A stretch of DNA of 45,304 nt from Chlorobiota bacterium (GTDB lineage: Bacteria > Bacteroidota > Bacteroidia > Bacteroidales > JAADGE01), in the NCBI GenBank assembly GCA_013152535.1, contig JAADGE010000083.1, positions 1 through 45,304 of the forward strand, given 5' to 3'. Numbering within the stretch: position 1 is the stretch's first letter; each line of letters starts with the position of its first letter. Under the pieces are notes generated by a model, which saw nothing but the letters and a program-made list of their open reading frames with translations, ran no database searches and was not told where the DNA came from. Position numbers and translations under genes: made by a program. This document shows positions 10,837 through 19,816 of the stretch, piece after piece.

Positions 10837-11583
10837 ATGAAATTCTCAATAATAACAGCAACATACAACAGCAAAAATACAATTGCCGATGCAATAAATT
10901 CAGTAGCTTCACAAACTTATGACAATATTGAACATATAATAATTGACGGAAAATCAACGGATAATACACTTTCAATAATAAAAAAAACAGGCGAAAGAGT
11001 TTCAAAAATTATAAGCGAACCCGACAACGGCATATACGATGCTCTGAATAAAGGTATAAATAATGCGACAGGCGATATAATTGTTTTTCTGCATGCCGAT
11101 GATATTTTTGCCGAAAACACAATTATTGAAAAAGCGGCAAAATTGTTCAAAGAAAAACAAACCGACAGTATCTACGGAGATTTGCAATATGTTTCAAAAG
11201 AAGATACCGATAAAATTATTCGATACTGGAAATCCGGAAACTTCACTTTTTCAAAACTAAAAAAAGGATGGATGCCGCCGCACCCGACATTTCTTGTCAA
11301 AAAAACAGTGTATGACAAATTCGGCGTTTTTGATACAAATTTCAAAATTGCTGCAGATTATGACATCATTCTTCGTTTTTTGGGAAAACATAAAATATCA
11401 ACGGCATACCTTCCCGAAGTAATGATTAAAATGCGCATGGGCGGAGAAAGCAACAAAAACATAAAAAACATCATTTTAAAAATGAAAGAAGATGTGAAAG
11501 CTTTGAAAAATAATAATATCGGAAATTGGCATACGGTTATTTTAAAAAATATCATCAAAATTCCTCAACTTTTTAAAAAATAA
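10837..11583 (+). CDS. Glycosyltransferase, family 2 (GT-A, WcaE-like)
   Basis: This 248-residue protein has the GT-A fold of family 2. The nucleotide-binding start FSIITATYNSKNTIADAINS, the acidic IIIDGKSTDNT segment and the metal-binding FLHADD motif are present. The pattern DGxSTDxT and SEPDNGIYDALNKG is typical of WcaE-type colanic-acid-like transferases. The catalytic-base region is FKIAADYDIILRF. It belongs with the GT4 and acetyltransferase genes upstream. The sugar specificity is unknown. Confidence 0.92.
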   Translation: MKFSIITATYNSKNTIADAINSVASQTYDNIEHIIIDGKSTDNTLSIIKKTGERVSKIISEPDNGIYDALNKGINNATGDIIVFLHADDIFAENTIIEKAAKLFKEKQTDSIYGDLQYVSKEDTDKIIRYWKSGNFTFSKLKKGWMPPHPTFLVKKTVYDKFGVFDTNFKIAADYDIILRFLGKHKISTAYLPEVMIKMRMGGESNKNIKNIILKMKEDVKALKNNNIGNWHTVILKNIIKIPQLFKK

Positions 11584-11600
11584 TATATGTAAATTAAAGT

Positions 11601-11635
11601 TTTGATTCTTTTATTGTTTTTATTTATTATATTTG
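11601..11635 (+). promoter_or_regulatory. Promoter of the AAA/DUF4143 gene
   Basis: TTTG at 11601-11604 and TATATTTG at 11628-11635 (TAnnTTTG) are 23 bp apart, slightly long for the consensus. Their position shows that a TTG start at 11602 would lie inside the promoter and that the ATG at 11683 is the likely start. Confidence 0.5.
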
Positions 11636-11682
11636 TATGCAAATTGGAATTTAGAATTACAATTTACATAAATATATTACCT

Positions 11683-12840
11683 ATGGTAAACAGGATTATA
11701 TCAAAAGAAATATTAAGACTTTCCGAAAAGTTGCCGGTAATTACTATTACAGGACCTCGGCAATCGGGAAAAACAACTTTAGTAAAGCAAATATTTAAAA
11801 ATTATACATATATTAATCTTGAAGACGCTGCAATCAGGGATTTTGCAAAACAGGATATTATAGGCTTTTTTCAGAAATATAACAGCAAAATAATTATTGA
11901 TGAAGCCCAAAATGTTCCTGAAATATTTTCGCAAATACAAACCATTGTTGACAATTCAAAAGAAAAAGGACAATTTATTCTTACCGGCTCACAAAATTTC
12001 TTATTATTAGAAAAAATATCACAGAGTTTAGCCGGCAGAACAGCAATATTTAATTTATTACCTTTTTCCGTAAATGAATTAAAAAACACAAAATACCATA
12101 ATATAAAATACGAACAATACATCCAAAAAGGATTTTATCCTCGGCTTTACGATGAAAATCTTAATCCGGAAGATTGGTTGCCCGATTATATTAACACATA
12201 TATTGAAAGAGATGTCAGAAAAATAATTAATGTGTCTGATTTAAACCGTTTCAGAGCATTTCTGAAAATTTGTGCAGGACATACCGGGCAAATTATAAAT
12301 CTAAGTAAAATAGGAAATGAAGTAGGAATTTCACATAATACAGCACAAAAATGGTTATCAGTTTTAGAAACAAGCTTTATTATTTTTTTTCTGCACCCGT
12401 ATTATAAAAATTTCAACAAAAGAATAATAAAATCGCCGAAATTATATTTCTATGATACAGGATTAGCCTGTTCATTAATGAATATAAGAAATGCAGAACA
12501 GTTAGACTATCATTTTGCAAAAGGCAGTTTGTTCGAAACATTTATTATTTCAGAAATAAAGAAGCAGAAATTTAACGGTTTATTACAAGGAGATATTTAT
12601 TTTTGGCGAGAAAGTAATAATAACGAAATAGATTGTATTATTGACAGCGGAAATAAATTAAAAGCAATAGAAATTAAATCCGGGAGAACAATCAGAAGTG
12701 ATTTTTTCAAAAATCTGACCTTTTTTAAAAATATTACAAAAAATATTGACACTGAAACATTTCTGGTTTATGGCGGAGATGAAATTCAAGAACGAACGGA
12801 ACACACAGTTTTAAATTGGCAAAATACGGAATTAATATAA
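11683..12840 (+). CDS. AAA_14 ATPase with C-terminal DUF4143 domain
   Basis: The protein is about 385 residues from the ATG at 11683. The N-terminal P-loop ATPase has Walker A GPRQSGKTTL, Walker B IIIDEAQN and a sensor-like ILTGSQNF. The C-terminal DUF4143 part has EIDCII followed by KAIEIKSG, a D...E-x-K pattern like PD-(D/E)XK nuclease folds. Members are widespread accessory ATPases with no agreed function and are often found singly, as here between polysaccharide genes and dnaG. It ends 3 bp before the dnaG ATG, so dnaG may be read from the same transcript. Confidence 0.9.
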   Translation: MVNRIISKEILRLSEKLPVITITGPRQSGKTTLVKQIFKNYTYINLEDAAIRDFAKQDIIGFFQKYNSKIIIDEAQNVPEIFSQIQTIVDNSKEKGQFILTGSQNFLLLEKISQSLAGRTAIFNLLPFSVNELKNTKYHNIKYEQYIQKGFYPRLYDENLNPEDWLPDYINTYIERDVRKIINVSDLNRFRAFLKICAGHTGQIINLSKIGNEVGISHNTAQKWLSVLETSFIIFFLHPYYKNFNKRIIKSPKLYFYDTGLACSLMNIRNAEQLDYHFAKGSLFETFIISEIKKQKFNGLLQGDIYFWRESNNNEIDCIIDSGNKLKAIEIKSGRTIRSDFFKNLTFFKNITKNIDTETFLVYGGDEIQERTEHTVLNWQNTELI

Positions 12841-12843
12841 AAA

Positions 12844-14781
12844 ATGATACCCAAAGAAACCGTAGATAAAATATTTGATGCCGTTGACATTTACGATGTT
12901 ATAAAAGACTACGTAAATCTCAAAAGAGCCGGCGTAAACTACAAAGGAAATTGTCCTTTTCACGATGAAAAAACACCATCTTTCGTAGTTTCTCCGGCAA
13001 AAGGCATATACAAATGTTTCGGATGCGGTGCTGCCGGAAATTCGGTAAAATTTGTTATGGAACACGAAAAAGTTTCATTCCCCGAAGCGCTTAAAATTCT
13101 GGCAAAAAAATATCATATCGAAATTGTCGAAGAAGAACTCACCGAAGAAAAAATACAAGAAAACCAAACACGCGACAGTCTTTTTATAGTTACCGAATAT
13201 GCAAAAAACTTTTTCAAAACTCAACTTCACGAAACTTCTGAAGGAAAAAATATTGCATTAAGCTATTTTAAAGAACGCGGTTTCAGAGACGATATAATCA
13301 AAAAATTTGAGCTCGGGTGGAGTCCGCAAAAACGTAATACTTTAACCGAATCAGCACTAAAAAAAGGCTATAAACTCGATTTCTTAAAAACAACCGGTTT
13401 AACAATTGCAAAAGACAACGATTATCAGTTTGATCGATTTGCAGAGCGCGTCATTTTCCCTATACACACCCTTTCCGGAAAAGTAATTGCATTCGGCGGC
13501 AGAACGCTTAAAGCCGATAAAAAAATTGCTAAGTATCTTAATTCTCCGGAATCGGAAATTTATCATAAATCAAAAATTCTTTACGGAATTTATTTTGCAA
13601 AAAATGCAATTGTGAAGCTCGATAAATGTTTTATGGTAGAAGGCTATACCGATGTCATTTCAATGTATCAGTCAGGTATTGAGAATGTTGTTGCATCTTC
13701 AGGAACTTCGCTGACTGTTGAACAGATTAAACTTGTCAGGCGTTTTACGAAAAATTTAAGTATTATTTACGATGGTGATGCTGCCGGTATTAAAGCTTCA
13801 ATTCGAGGTATTGATTTGGCTCTTGCCGAAGAAATGAATGTACGAATTATAGCTTTACCGGAAGGCGAAGACCCTGATTCCTTCGCTAAAAAAAGAACCC
13901 TCGAAGAACTTCAAACCTACATTTCGAAACACGAAGAAGATTTTATAAAGTTTAAAACAGAACTTTTTGCGGAAGAAGCAAAAAACGACCCGATAAAACG
14001 TGCTCAACTGATAAAAGACATCGTAAAATCAATTTCGGTAATTCCTGACAGGATTTTACGAGAAGAATATATTCGTTCAACAGCGAAACAATTGAATGTC
14101 AGTGAGGAAGCTCTTTATTCTGAAGTAACAAGATTGCTGCGTAAGAATTTTGACGATAAGCGGAAACAAAATTACGGTAATACATATAAACAAATACCGA
14201 CAAAGCCCCAATTACCGATTGAAACTGCCGGAATTTATTCCGAAGTTATTGAAAAAGAAATATTAAACTTTTTGCTTAATTACGGAAATGAAATTATAAC
14301 AATTGATGATACCGATGAAGAAATTAGTGTGGCAGAGTTCATTATTTCTGAAATTAAAAACGACGATTTGAAATTTCACAATTTGGTTTATAAAGATATT
14401 TTTAAAGACTATGAGAAATATTTTTATGTAAATGCCGAATCGGTTCAAGATTATTTTCTGAAACACGAAAATGAAAAAATAAGTAAAGTGGCAGCCGAAT
14501 TACTCGGTCCGAAACAAGAATTAAGTAAAATTTGGGAATCTCGCGGAGCCATCGAAAATAACATCGAAAAACGCTTACACGAATTAATTCCGGAGTTGAT
14601 TGATACGTTTAAACTGAAAATTGTTCAAATTAAAATTCAAAATATAAACAAGCAACTGGTTCAATTAAAATCGTCTGAAACTTATGACGATGAACTGAAC
14701 CGATTGCTTGAAGAATTAAATTTATTTAATCAATTAAAAGTAAAACTTACTGAATTTCTTGAAAAAACAGCATTATTATAG
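12844..14781 (+). CDS. dnaG: DNA primase
   Basis: This 645-residue enzyme makes RNA primers for replication. The N-terminal zinc ribbon uses C37, H40, C58 and C61 (CPFHDEKTPSF, YKCFGCGAAGN). The RNA-polymerase basic region includes RVIFPIHTLSGKVIAFGGR. The TOPRIM domain has MVEGYTDVISMYQSG and IYDGDAAGIKA, carrying the metal-binding Glu and Asp residues. The C-terminal helicase-binding region is divergent, as usual. It lacks the usual sigma-factor neighbour and follows the AAA gene directly. Confidence 0.97.
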   Translation: MIPKETVDKIFDAVDIYDVIKDYVNLKRAGVNYKGNCPFHDEKTPSFVVSPAKGIYKCFGCGAAGNSVKFVMEHEKVSFPEALKILAKKYHIEIVEEELTEEKIQENQTRDSLFIVTEYAKNFFKTQLHETSEGKNIALSYFKERGFRDDIIKKFELGWSPQKRNTLTESALKKGYKLDFLKTTGLTIAKDNDYQFDRFAERVIFPIHTLSGKVIAFGGRTLKADKKIAKYLNSPESEIYHKSKILYGIYFAKNAIVKLDKCFMVEGYTDVISMYQSGIENVVASSGTSLTVEQIKLVRRFTKNLSIIYDGDAAGIKASIRGIDLALAEEMNVRIIALPEGEDPDSFAKKRTLEELQTYISKHEEDFIKFKTELFAEEAKNDPIKRAQLIKDIVKSISVIPDRILREEYIRSTAKQLNVSEEALYSEVTRLLRKNFDDKRKQNYGNTYKQIPTKPQLPIETAGIYSEVIEKEILNFLLNYGNEIITIDDTDEEISVAEFIISEIKNDDLKFHNLVYKDIFKDYEKYFYVNAESVQDYFLKHENEKISKVAAELLGPKQELSKIWESRGAIENNIEKRLHELIPELIDTFKLKIVQIKIQNINKQLVQLKSSETYDDELNRLLEELNLFNQLKVKLTEFLEKTALL

Positions 14782-14877
14782 AACTTTCCGAGATTTTACA
14801 GAGAATTAACAACCTTAGTTCGTATAAAACTAACTCGTATTCTAAATTACTATTTTATAAACAGATTAATATAAATA

Positions 14878-15999
14878 TTACTTCTTAATTATCTTTGAAG
14901 TAAATATTCTGTTATCTGTCAAAATATTAATAACATACATTCCCGGTTTTAGTTCAGATAAATCTATTTTTTCTTTATTCCGTAAAACCTTGTTTTCAAT
15001 TAATATTTCTCCTAAAATATTACAAACTTGAATTTTTACATTTTTACTGTTTCCCGGATTATTAATATCTAAAGTTACAAAGTCATTTACAGGATTCGGA
15101 AAAATATGTATGTCTGAACCGGTAATATCTGTAATTCCGACATACGCATTAACCAGAATATTAAAACTGCAAACTGACGAATTTCCTGCTTCATCATAAA
15201 CAGTCCAGGTAACGGTTGTTGTTCCTTCGCTTAAAGTTTCGGCAGCAAGAGTTGTTGATGAGTTAATATCATTTATAACACTTGCCACAGCACAGTTATC
15301 GTCAGTTGAAATCGGGTCAAATTCTGAACCGTTGACGGTATAATTATGATTCGCGTCTGCATCAACCGTTTGATTTCCCACACATGTTATTATCGGATTT
15401 TCCGTATCCGAATTAAAGGTAATTTGAGCATCATCAAATACTGTATTTGAACCGTCTGAAACTGTCCACCTTAAAACATAGGCATTTTTTGCATCTGCCG
15501 TAAACACAGCATTATAGGCGTGTATATCATCAAAACTGCCCGTTCCGCCTGATTGGATTGTCCATGTGCCCGTTTTTCCGGCATCCGGTTGATTTGCATG
15601 AAGCGTATATGAAAGCGAGCAAATTTCTTCGGCATCTTCTCCGGCATTTGAAGTTAAGCTCAAATTTTTATAATAAAAAATATATCCCAAATCATTTCCG
15701 ACAAATAAATCTAAATCACCGTCACCGTCAATATCGGCAAATGTAGGATCTGAATATGAACCGACCGAAATATCCGTACCGTTTGCCTGCAAAAGTCCTT
15801 GCGATGAGAATACACCGCTTCCGTTATTTGTATAATAATTTATGTTTCCGTAATTATTCCCTGCAAATAAATCCAAATCACCGTCACCGTCAATATCAGC
15901 AAATGCCGGAGTTGCATTTTGCCCGACACTAATTGAACTGCCGTCTGCCTCAACTAAAGTTCCTGATGAAAATATACCGCTTCCGTTATTTTCATAAAA
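14878..15999 (-). CDS. C-terminal part of split FG-GAP/VCBS repeat protein with T9SS sorting domain
   Basis: This is the downstream half of a gene broken by a frameshift near 15996-15999; the frame opens only about 45 nt upstream of that point. In order it has two FG-GAP/VCBS repeats with the calcium-type motif FADIDGDGDLDLF, an Ig/SprB-like region, a HYR-like domain (CVGNQTVDADANHNY... EAGNSSVCSFNILV), and a type A T9SS C-terminal sorting domain starting IFPNPVNDFVTLDI and ending in FTSKIIKK. It has no plausible independent start or signal peptide. It would be exported only if joined to the upstream half. Confidence 0.8.
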   Translation of the reverse strand, partial: FYENNGSGIFSSGTLVEADGSSISVGQNATPAFADIDGDGDLDLFAGNNYGNINYYTNNGSGVFSSQGLLQANGTDISVGSYSDPTFADIDGDGDLDLFVGNDLGYIFYYKNLSLTSNAGEDAEEICSLSYTLHANQPDAGKTGTWTIQSGGTGSFDDIHAYNAVFTADAKNAYVLRWTVSDGSNTVFDDAQITFNSDTENPIITCVGNQTVDADANHNYTVNGSEFDPISTDDNCAVASVINDINSSTTLAAETLSEGTTTVTWTVYDEAGNSSVCSFNILVNAYVGITDITGSDIHIFPNPVNDFVTLDINNPGNSKNVKIQVCNILGEILIENKVLRNKEKIDLSELKPGMYVINILTDNRIFTSKIIKK

Positions 16000-17240
16000 G
16001 TGATATTCCCCGAATAATCTCCCACGAACAAATCTAAATCACCGTCATCGTCAATATCGGCAAATACCGGAGAAACGGGGTATCCTATGCTGATATCCGA
16101 ACCGCCTGCTTGTAAATTTTCCTGAAAAGTGTATGTACCGCTTCCGTCATTTTTATAATATTTGATATGACCGTCAGGACTTCCGATATATAAATCCAAA
16201 TTGCCGTCACCGTCAATATCCGCAAATGCAGGAGACAACTGATCCCCCAAAATACTGTCTTTTACATTCGAATGAAATCCGAAAAGCATATTCCCGTCAT
16301 TTTCATAATACAGAAGATGGTTGCGAAATGTTCCGGCATATAAATCAAGAATTCCGTTTCCGTCAATATCAGCAAATGCCGGACTCATAAATCTGTTGTG
16401 TATATTGCTTGTAAGCAATTCCTGAAAATAGCTTTCTGTTGAGAATGTTCCGGCTCCGTCATTTTTATAATATTCTATAATTCCGTCTTGTTCGCCTATA
16501 AACAAATCTTTTGCTCCGTCACCGTTAATATCTGCAAAAGTGATTGACGGATAAGAATTTAAAATATTTATATCAATTCCGTCTGCCTGCATATTAACAC
16601 CTGCCGACAATATTCCGGTTCCGTCGTTTTCATAATACAAAATATTCCGATTATTACTTGCTATGTATAAATCTAAATCACCGTCATCGTCAATATCGGC
16701 AAATGCCGGACTTAAATTCGGGTTTGAAGAAGAATTGATATGAATATCGCTGCCGTTTGCTTGTAAATTTCCGTTAGCAGTAAATACTCCGCCGTCATTT
16801 TTATAATATTTAATATATCCGTATTTATTACCAAACCCACCGTCATAATAATCACCGATAAATAAATCTAAATCATTGTCTCCGTCAAGGTCGGCAAAGG
16901 TAAATTTGGTAGTTCCCGAAACACCGATATCTGCAGAATCAGCCTGTAAGAATCCTGCAGATGTAAAAACTCCGTTTCCGTTGTTTTGATATACACCTAT
17001 TTTTCCGTTAACAGTGCCAAGATATAAATCTAAATCGCCGTCATTATCAAGATCGGCAAATACCGGAGTTGCATAACTTCCCAGATTAATATTCGCCCCG
17101 TCAACCTGCAAACTGTCAATCATAGTATATACCCCGTTTCCGTCATTTTCATAATGAATGACTTCGCCGTATTTATTTCCTACATACATATCTGCATCAC
17201 CGTCACCGTCAAGATCAGCAAATACAGGTGTTGAATTAAA
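14920..17240 (-). repeat. Tandem FG-GAP/VCBS coding repeats (10 units)
   Basis: From about 15660 to 17240 the minus strand encodes ten degenerate repeats of roughly 50-65 residues (about 150-200 bp). Each contains a FADIDGDGDLDL-type core and a YYENDGSG-type strand. On the plus strand they appear as recurring CCGTCAATATCGGCAAATGC words. The non-repeat sorting and HYR domains occupy the 14920-15650 part. Confidence 0.75.
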
Positions 17241-17546
17241 AGAAACATCAATATCTTTGCTGATTCCTTTTAAAGTATCCTGAGATGCAAAGTCCTGAGA
17301 TTTTGCCGTACTTGCCGAAAGTATAATTGCCAAAACTGTTCCGGCAATTCTGATACCGACTTTATACTGCATTTTTTCAAGACGTTTATAAAGCTTTTGC
17401 ATTTTTTCTCTTAATCGAGAATATTCTCGCTCTGTAAGTTTGTCGGTTAAATTTAACAGTCTCATTCTTTTGTACAGCTTGTAAAATTTATAAACCAAGC
17501 TGTTCCACTTGGTAGCTCCGTTAATAAAAAGATAATTTTTTTTCAT
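15954..17546 (-). CDS. N-terminal part of split FG-GAP/VCBS repeat surface protein
   Basis: The first roughly 60 residues are basic and predicted helical (KLTEREYSRLREKMQKLYKR). A late membrane segment/signal peptide, GIRIAGTVLAIILSASTAKSQ, follows at about residues 64-84. Eight FG-GAP/VCBS repeats come next, each with FAD(I/L)DGDGDLDLY-like acidic calcium-type loops, likely forming blades of a beta-propeller. After VGDYSGNITF the frame changes and reads 11 unrelated residues to a stop. One extra T in the T4 run restores FYENNGSG and continues into the 14878-15999 part. The intact product would be a secreted T9SS adhesin-like protein of about 890 residues. Confidence 0.85.
   Translation of the reverse strand: MKKNYLFINGATKWNSLVYKFYKLYKRMRLLNLTDKLTEREYSRLREKMQKLYKRLEKMQYKVGIRIAGTVLAIILSASTAKSQDFASQDTLKGISKDIDVSFNSTPVFADLDGDGDADMYVGNKYGEVIHYENDGNGVYTMIDSLQVDGANINLGSYATPVFADLDNDGDLDLYLGTVNGKIGVYQNNGNGVFTSAGFLQADSADIGVSGTTKFTFADLDGDNDLDLFIGDYYDGGFGNKYGYIKYYKNDGGVFTANGNLQANGSDIHINSSSNPNLSPAFADIDDDGDLDLYIASNNRNILYYENDGTGILSAGVNMQADGIDINILNSYPSITFADINGDGAKDLFIGEQDGIIEYYKNDGAGTFSTESYFQELLTSNIHNRFMSPAFADIDGNGILDLYAGTFRNHLLYYENDGNMLFGFHSNVKDSILGDQLSPAFADIDGDGNLDLYIGSPDGHIKYYKNDGSGTYTFQENLQAGGSDISIGYPVSPVFADIDDDGDLDLFVGDYSGNITFMKITEAVYFHQEL
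15996..15999 (-). other. Single-base frameshift site
   Basis: On the coding strand the run is CACTTTTATG. With four T the upstream frame reads TFMKITEA; with five it reads TFYENNGSG, which matches the ENDGSG/KNDGSG consensus of every other repeat. This is either a one-base deletion in the genome or an assembly error in a homopolymer. Confidence 0.8.
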
Positions 17547-17573
17547 AATTAATAATTTTAATTAATAAACCCG

Positions 17574-19592
17574 TTATTTTACAGTGTCTTTTGTTTTGTA
17601 ATATTTTCTTGATGCAATTGTATAAAATTTATTATCAATTGCGTCATTTTCGGCAAATAAATTATTCAAATAATTAATAATAATTTTATCATCATATTCT
17701 GCTTGATATACAGTATTTTTTATATTTTTCATATCAGAAAATGCTCTTGCCATAAGTTTTTTGCTTATGAGTTTCTCTCTGTATTCAGGAAAAACAAATA
17801 AAGCACTGCATTGAAGCGTTTCCTCATTTACATTATGCAAAATACACCATCCGACAATTTTGTTTTTATATTTTGCAATTTTACTGATTTTAGTGTTTAT
17901 AAATTCCGGCATTTGAAACGGTTTCAAATACATAGGAATTCTTTTTTGTTTTTCTAATATTGAAAGTTCATTTTTATCAGCTTCCGAAAGTTCGGAAAAA
18001 TCAAAAATTTCAATATCCTGTTCTTCTTTTACAAACTCCTTTATCCAACCGGCTTTCATTACATTATGAATATTAAGTTTAATATTCTGTACGGTCCGTT
18101 TCGGATTTAAATAACCTGCTTTCTTAATAAGTTTCTCTATAATTTCCGTGTCTTCATAAATATCCGAATACACTATATCCGTATATTTAATATTATTCTT
18201 ACTTAATATTTCATCTGTCAGTTTCAAAATATTTCCGGCTAATCCTTTTCTTCTGAATTCCTTTTTAGTCATCACGGAATGTAACTCGGCAGTTTTGTCG
18301 GGACGTATCTCTGTAATTGACAAAGCAACAACATTTCCGTTGTATAATGCTGCAAGATTAATAAAATTCCCCGGCACTCTTCTTTTCTCTGTTTTTTTTA
18401 AGAAAGGGGGAAATATTAAACTCGGAAATTGTTTTGCCAAACTTTTTATTGAAACATTTTTTATTATTTTATAACTAAATTTTTCATTTTCTGAATTTGA
18501 TGTCGTTTTTTCAACATTTGTATGTTTTTTACCTTTTTCAGACGGCTGTGCCCAGAACGTTTGTCCGGGAACAGATAAAGCCAACTCATGCACCTCCGAA
18601 GAATCCGAAAGAATTGACGGTCGTTTCAAACCTTCCAGAACTTTTACGTCATAAATTTCATCAACAGACATAGTGTATTCAAGCTGTCCTGCAATACTTC
18701 CGTAGGGCAGATATACTGCAACGACTCCGGCAAAAGATTTTTCTGCAATAGGTAAATCACGAAAAACAGCAGAATTATGCCTGAGTTTTGATACCCCTAT
18801 AAATAAATAATCTCCGTATCTGCTCATTCCGCGTGCAAAACCGCCTAAATTACAAATAACTTCAGAAGTTCCGTTTTTGGTATTTATTCGTATAAGTTCT
18901 CCTTGTGCAGAATTCAGAACATATAATTTACCGTCATAAACACGCGGAGAGTGCGGCATTCCCAAACCTTCGGTTATTATTTCTCCTGACGGATATTCCA
19001 TTATTATTCCGCCGCTCATTTTATTATTTCGCCACCCTTGCAAGGTATTTGTTTTTCCGAGAGCCGTAACATATTTTATTGAATTATTTTCTGTTGCTGT
19101 TCCGTTGAGATGACAGCGATCTTCAGATACTAATTCACTTATAAAAGGAGGTTTCCAAAACGGTGTAAAACTGTATTTGTCATCAATATTACACAGGCAT
19201 GAAAATAAGGTATTTACTCCTGTAATTTTATTGGCAATAAATTCCATATCGTGCATTGCAATATTACCGGTATAATATTTTGCACGAGGAACAAAAATTC
19301 CGTCATATTTGCCGGGGTTTAGCGGATATCTCTTGCCTAATCCGTCGGCATTTCGCAGTACAACGACTTCATTTTTTGTTGCAATTGCTAATGCTTTTTT
19401 TTCAACAGCAATTCCCATAGGATTATCAAATGTCCGAGGTAACTGTATGAGTTTGTCTTTTTCAACGGAACTTAAAATTATTACTTTTCCTGCCTGGTAA
19501 GTGCTTATGATAAGTGATATTCCCAAATTGTGCAAAAGTTCTGCAAATTGAGGAGAGTAACTGCAATCAAAAGGTGTCGGAGCTTTATTCAT
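17574..19592 (-). CDS. TIGR03032-type propeller protein fused to two GNAT acetyltransferase domains
   Basis: This protein has 672 residues. Residues 1 to about 340 match the TIGR03032/DUF4915 family: FAELLHNLGISLIISTYQAGK, FDNPMGIAVE, VPRAKYYTGNIAMHDMEF, GMPHSPRVYDGKLYVLNS and GFARGMSRYGDYLFIGVS. Beyond a low-complexity linker (about 355-385) lie two GNAT-like units. The first has acetyl-CoA-binding motif A, TKKEFRRKGLAGNILKL; the second is weaker, with VFPEYREKLISKKLM. The TIGR03032 function is unknown. The gene is 27 bp downstream of no other minus-strand gene and precedes the VCBS gene by 27 bp, so both may be cotranscribed. Confidence 0.8.
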   Translation of the reverse strand: MNKAPTPFDCSYSPQFAELLHNLGISLIISTYQAGKVIILSSVEKDKLIQLPRTFDNPMGIAVEKKALAIATKNEVVVLRNADGLGKRYPLNPGKYDGIFVPRAKYYTGNIAMHDMEFIANKITGVNTLFSCLCNIDDKYSFTPFWKPPFISELVSEDRCHLNGTATENNSIKYVTALGKTNTLQGWRNNKMSGGIIMEYPSGEIITEGLGMPHSPRVYDGKLYVLNSAQGELIRINTKNGTSEVICNLGGFARGMSRYGDYLFIGVSKLRHNSAVFRDLPIAEKSFAGVVAVYLPYGSIAGQLEYTMSVDEIYDVKVLEGLKRPSILSDSSEVHELALSVPGQTFWAQPSEKGKKHTNVEKTTSNSENEKFSYKIIKNVSIKSLAKQFPSLIFPPFLKKTEKRRVPGNFINLAALYNGNVVALSITEIRPDKTAELHSVMTKKEFRRKGLAGNILKLTDEILSKNNIKYTDIVYSDIYEDTEIIEKLIKKAGYLNPKRTVQNIKLNIHNVMKAGWIKEFVKEEQDIEIFDFSELSEADKNELSILEKQKRIPMYLKPFQMPEFINTKISKIAKYKNKIVGWCILHNVNEETLQCSALFVFPEYREKLISKKLMARAFSDMKNIKNTVYQAEYDDKIIINYLNNLFAENDAIDNKFYTIASRKYYKTKDTVK

Positions 19593-19816
19593 TATCTTTG
19601 TTATAGAAGCCGAATAAACTGTTCAATAAATTCGGTATATTGCTTGTTCAAAGGTATTAATTTTTTTTTCAATAATAAACAAACAAGTTGCTTATTCATA
19701 AAAAAATATCGTAATTACTCGGAAAGTAAAGTATAAAAAAATGAAACCTGATTAAACAAAAATAACATTCATATTTAATGCACGTTAAGGAGGAGATTTT
19801 TTTGAACGAATTCGTT
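19593..19816. other. Intergenic region upstream of the TIGR03032 gene
   Basis: On the minus strand TACCTTTG (complement of 19650-19657) fits the -7 consensus for the TIGR03032 gene. An imperfect inverted repeat CCGAAT...ATTCGG spans 19610-19635 between it and the start codon. A 12-bp palindrome AACGAATTCGTT (19805-19816) abuts the stop codon of the Crp/Fnr gene. A strong AAGGAGGAGA (19787-19796) precedes only a 9-codon frame. Confidence 0.4.

Noticed and set aside
11602-11682. N-terminal extension of the AAA/DUF4143 gene from a TTG
   Set aside because: The start overlaps the promoter elements and the added residues are hydrophobic low-complexity; ATG 11683 begins the conserved part.
14920-17240. 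Periodic repeats suggesting a CRISPR array
   Set aside because: They are degenerate coding repeats encoding FADIDGDGDLDL blades, with variable spacing and no conserved direct repeat.
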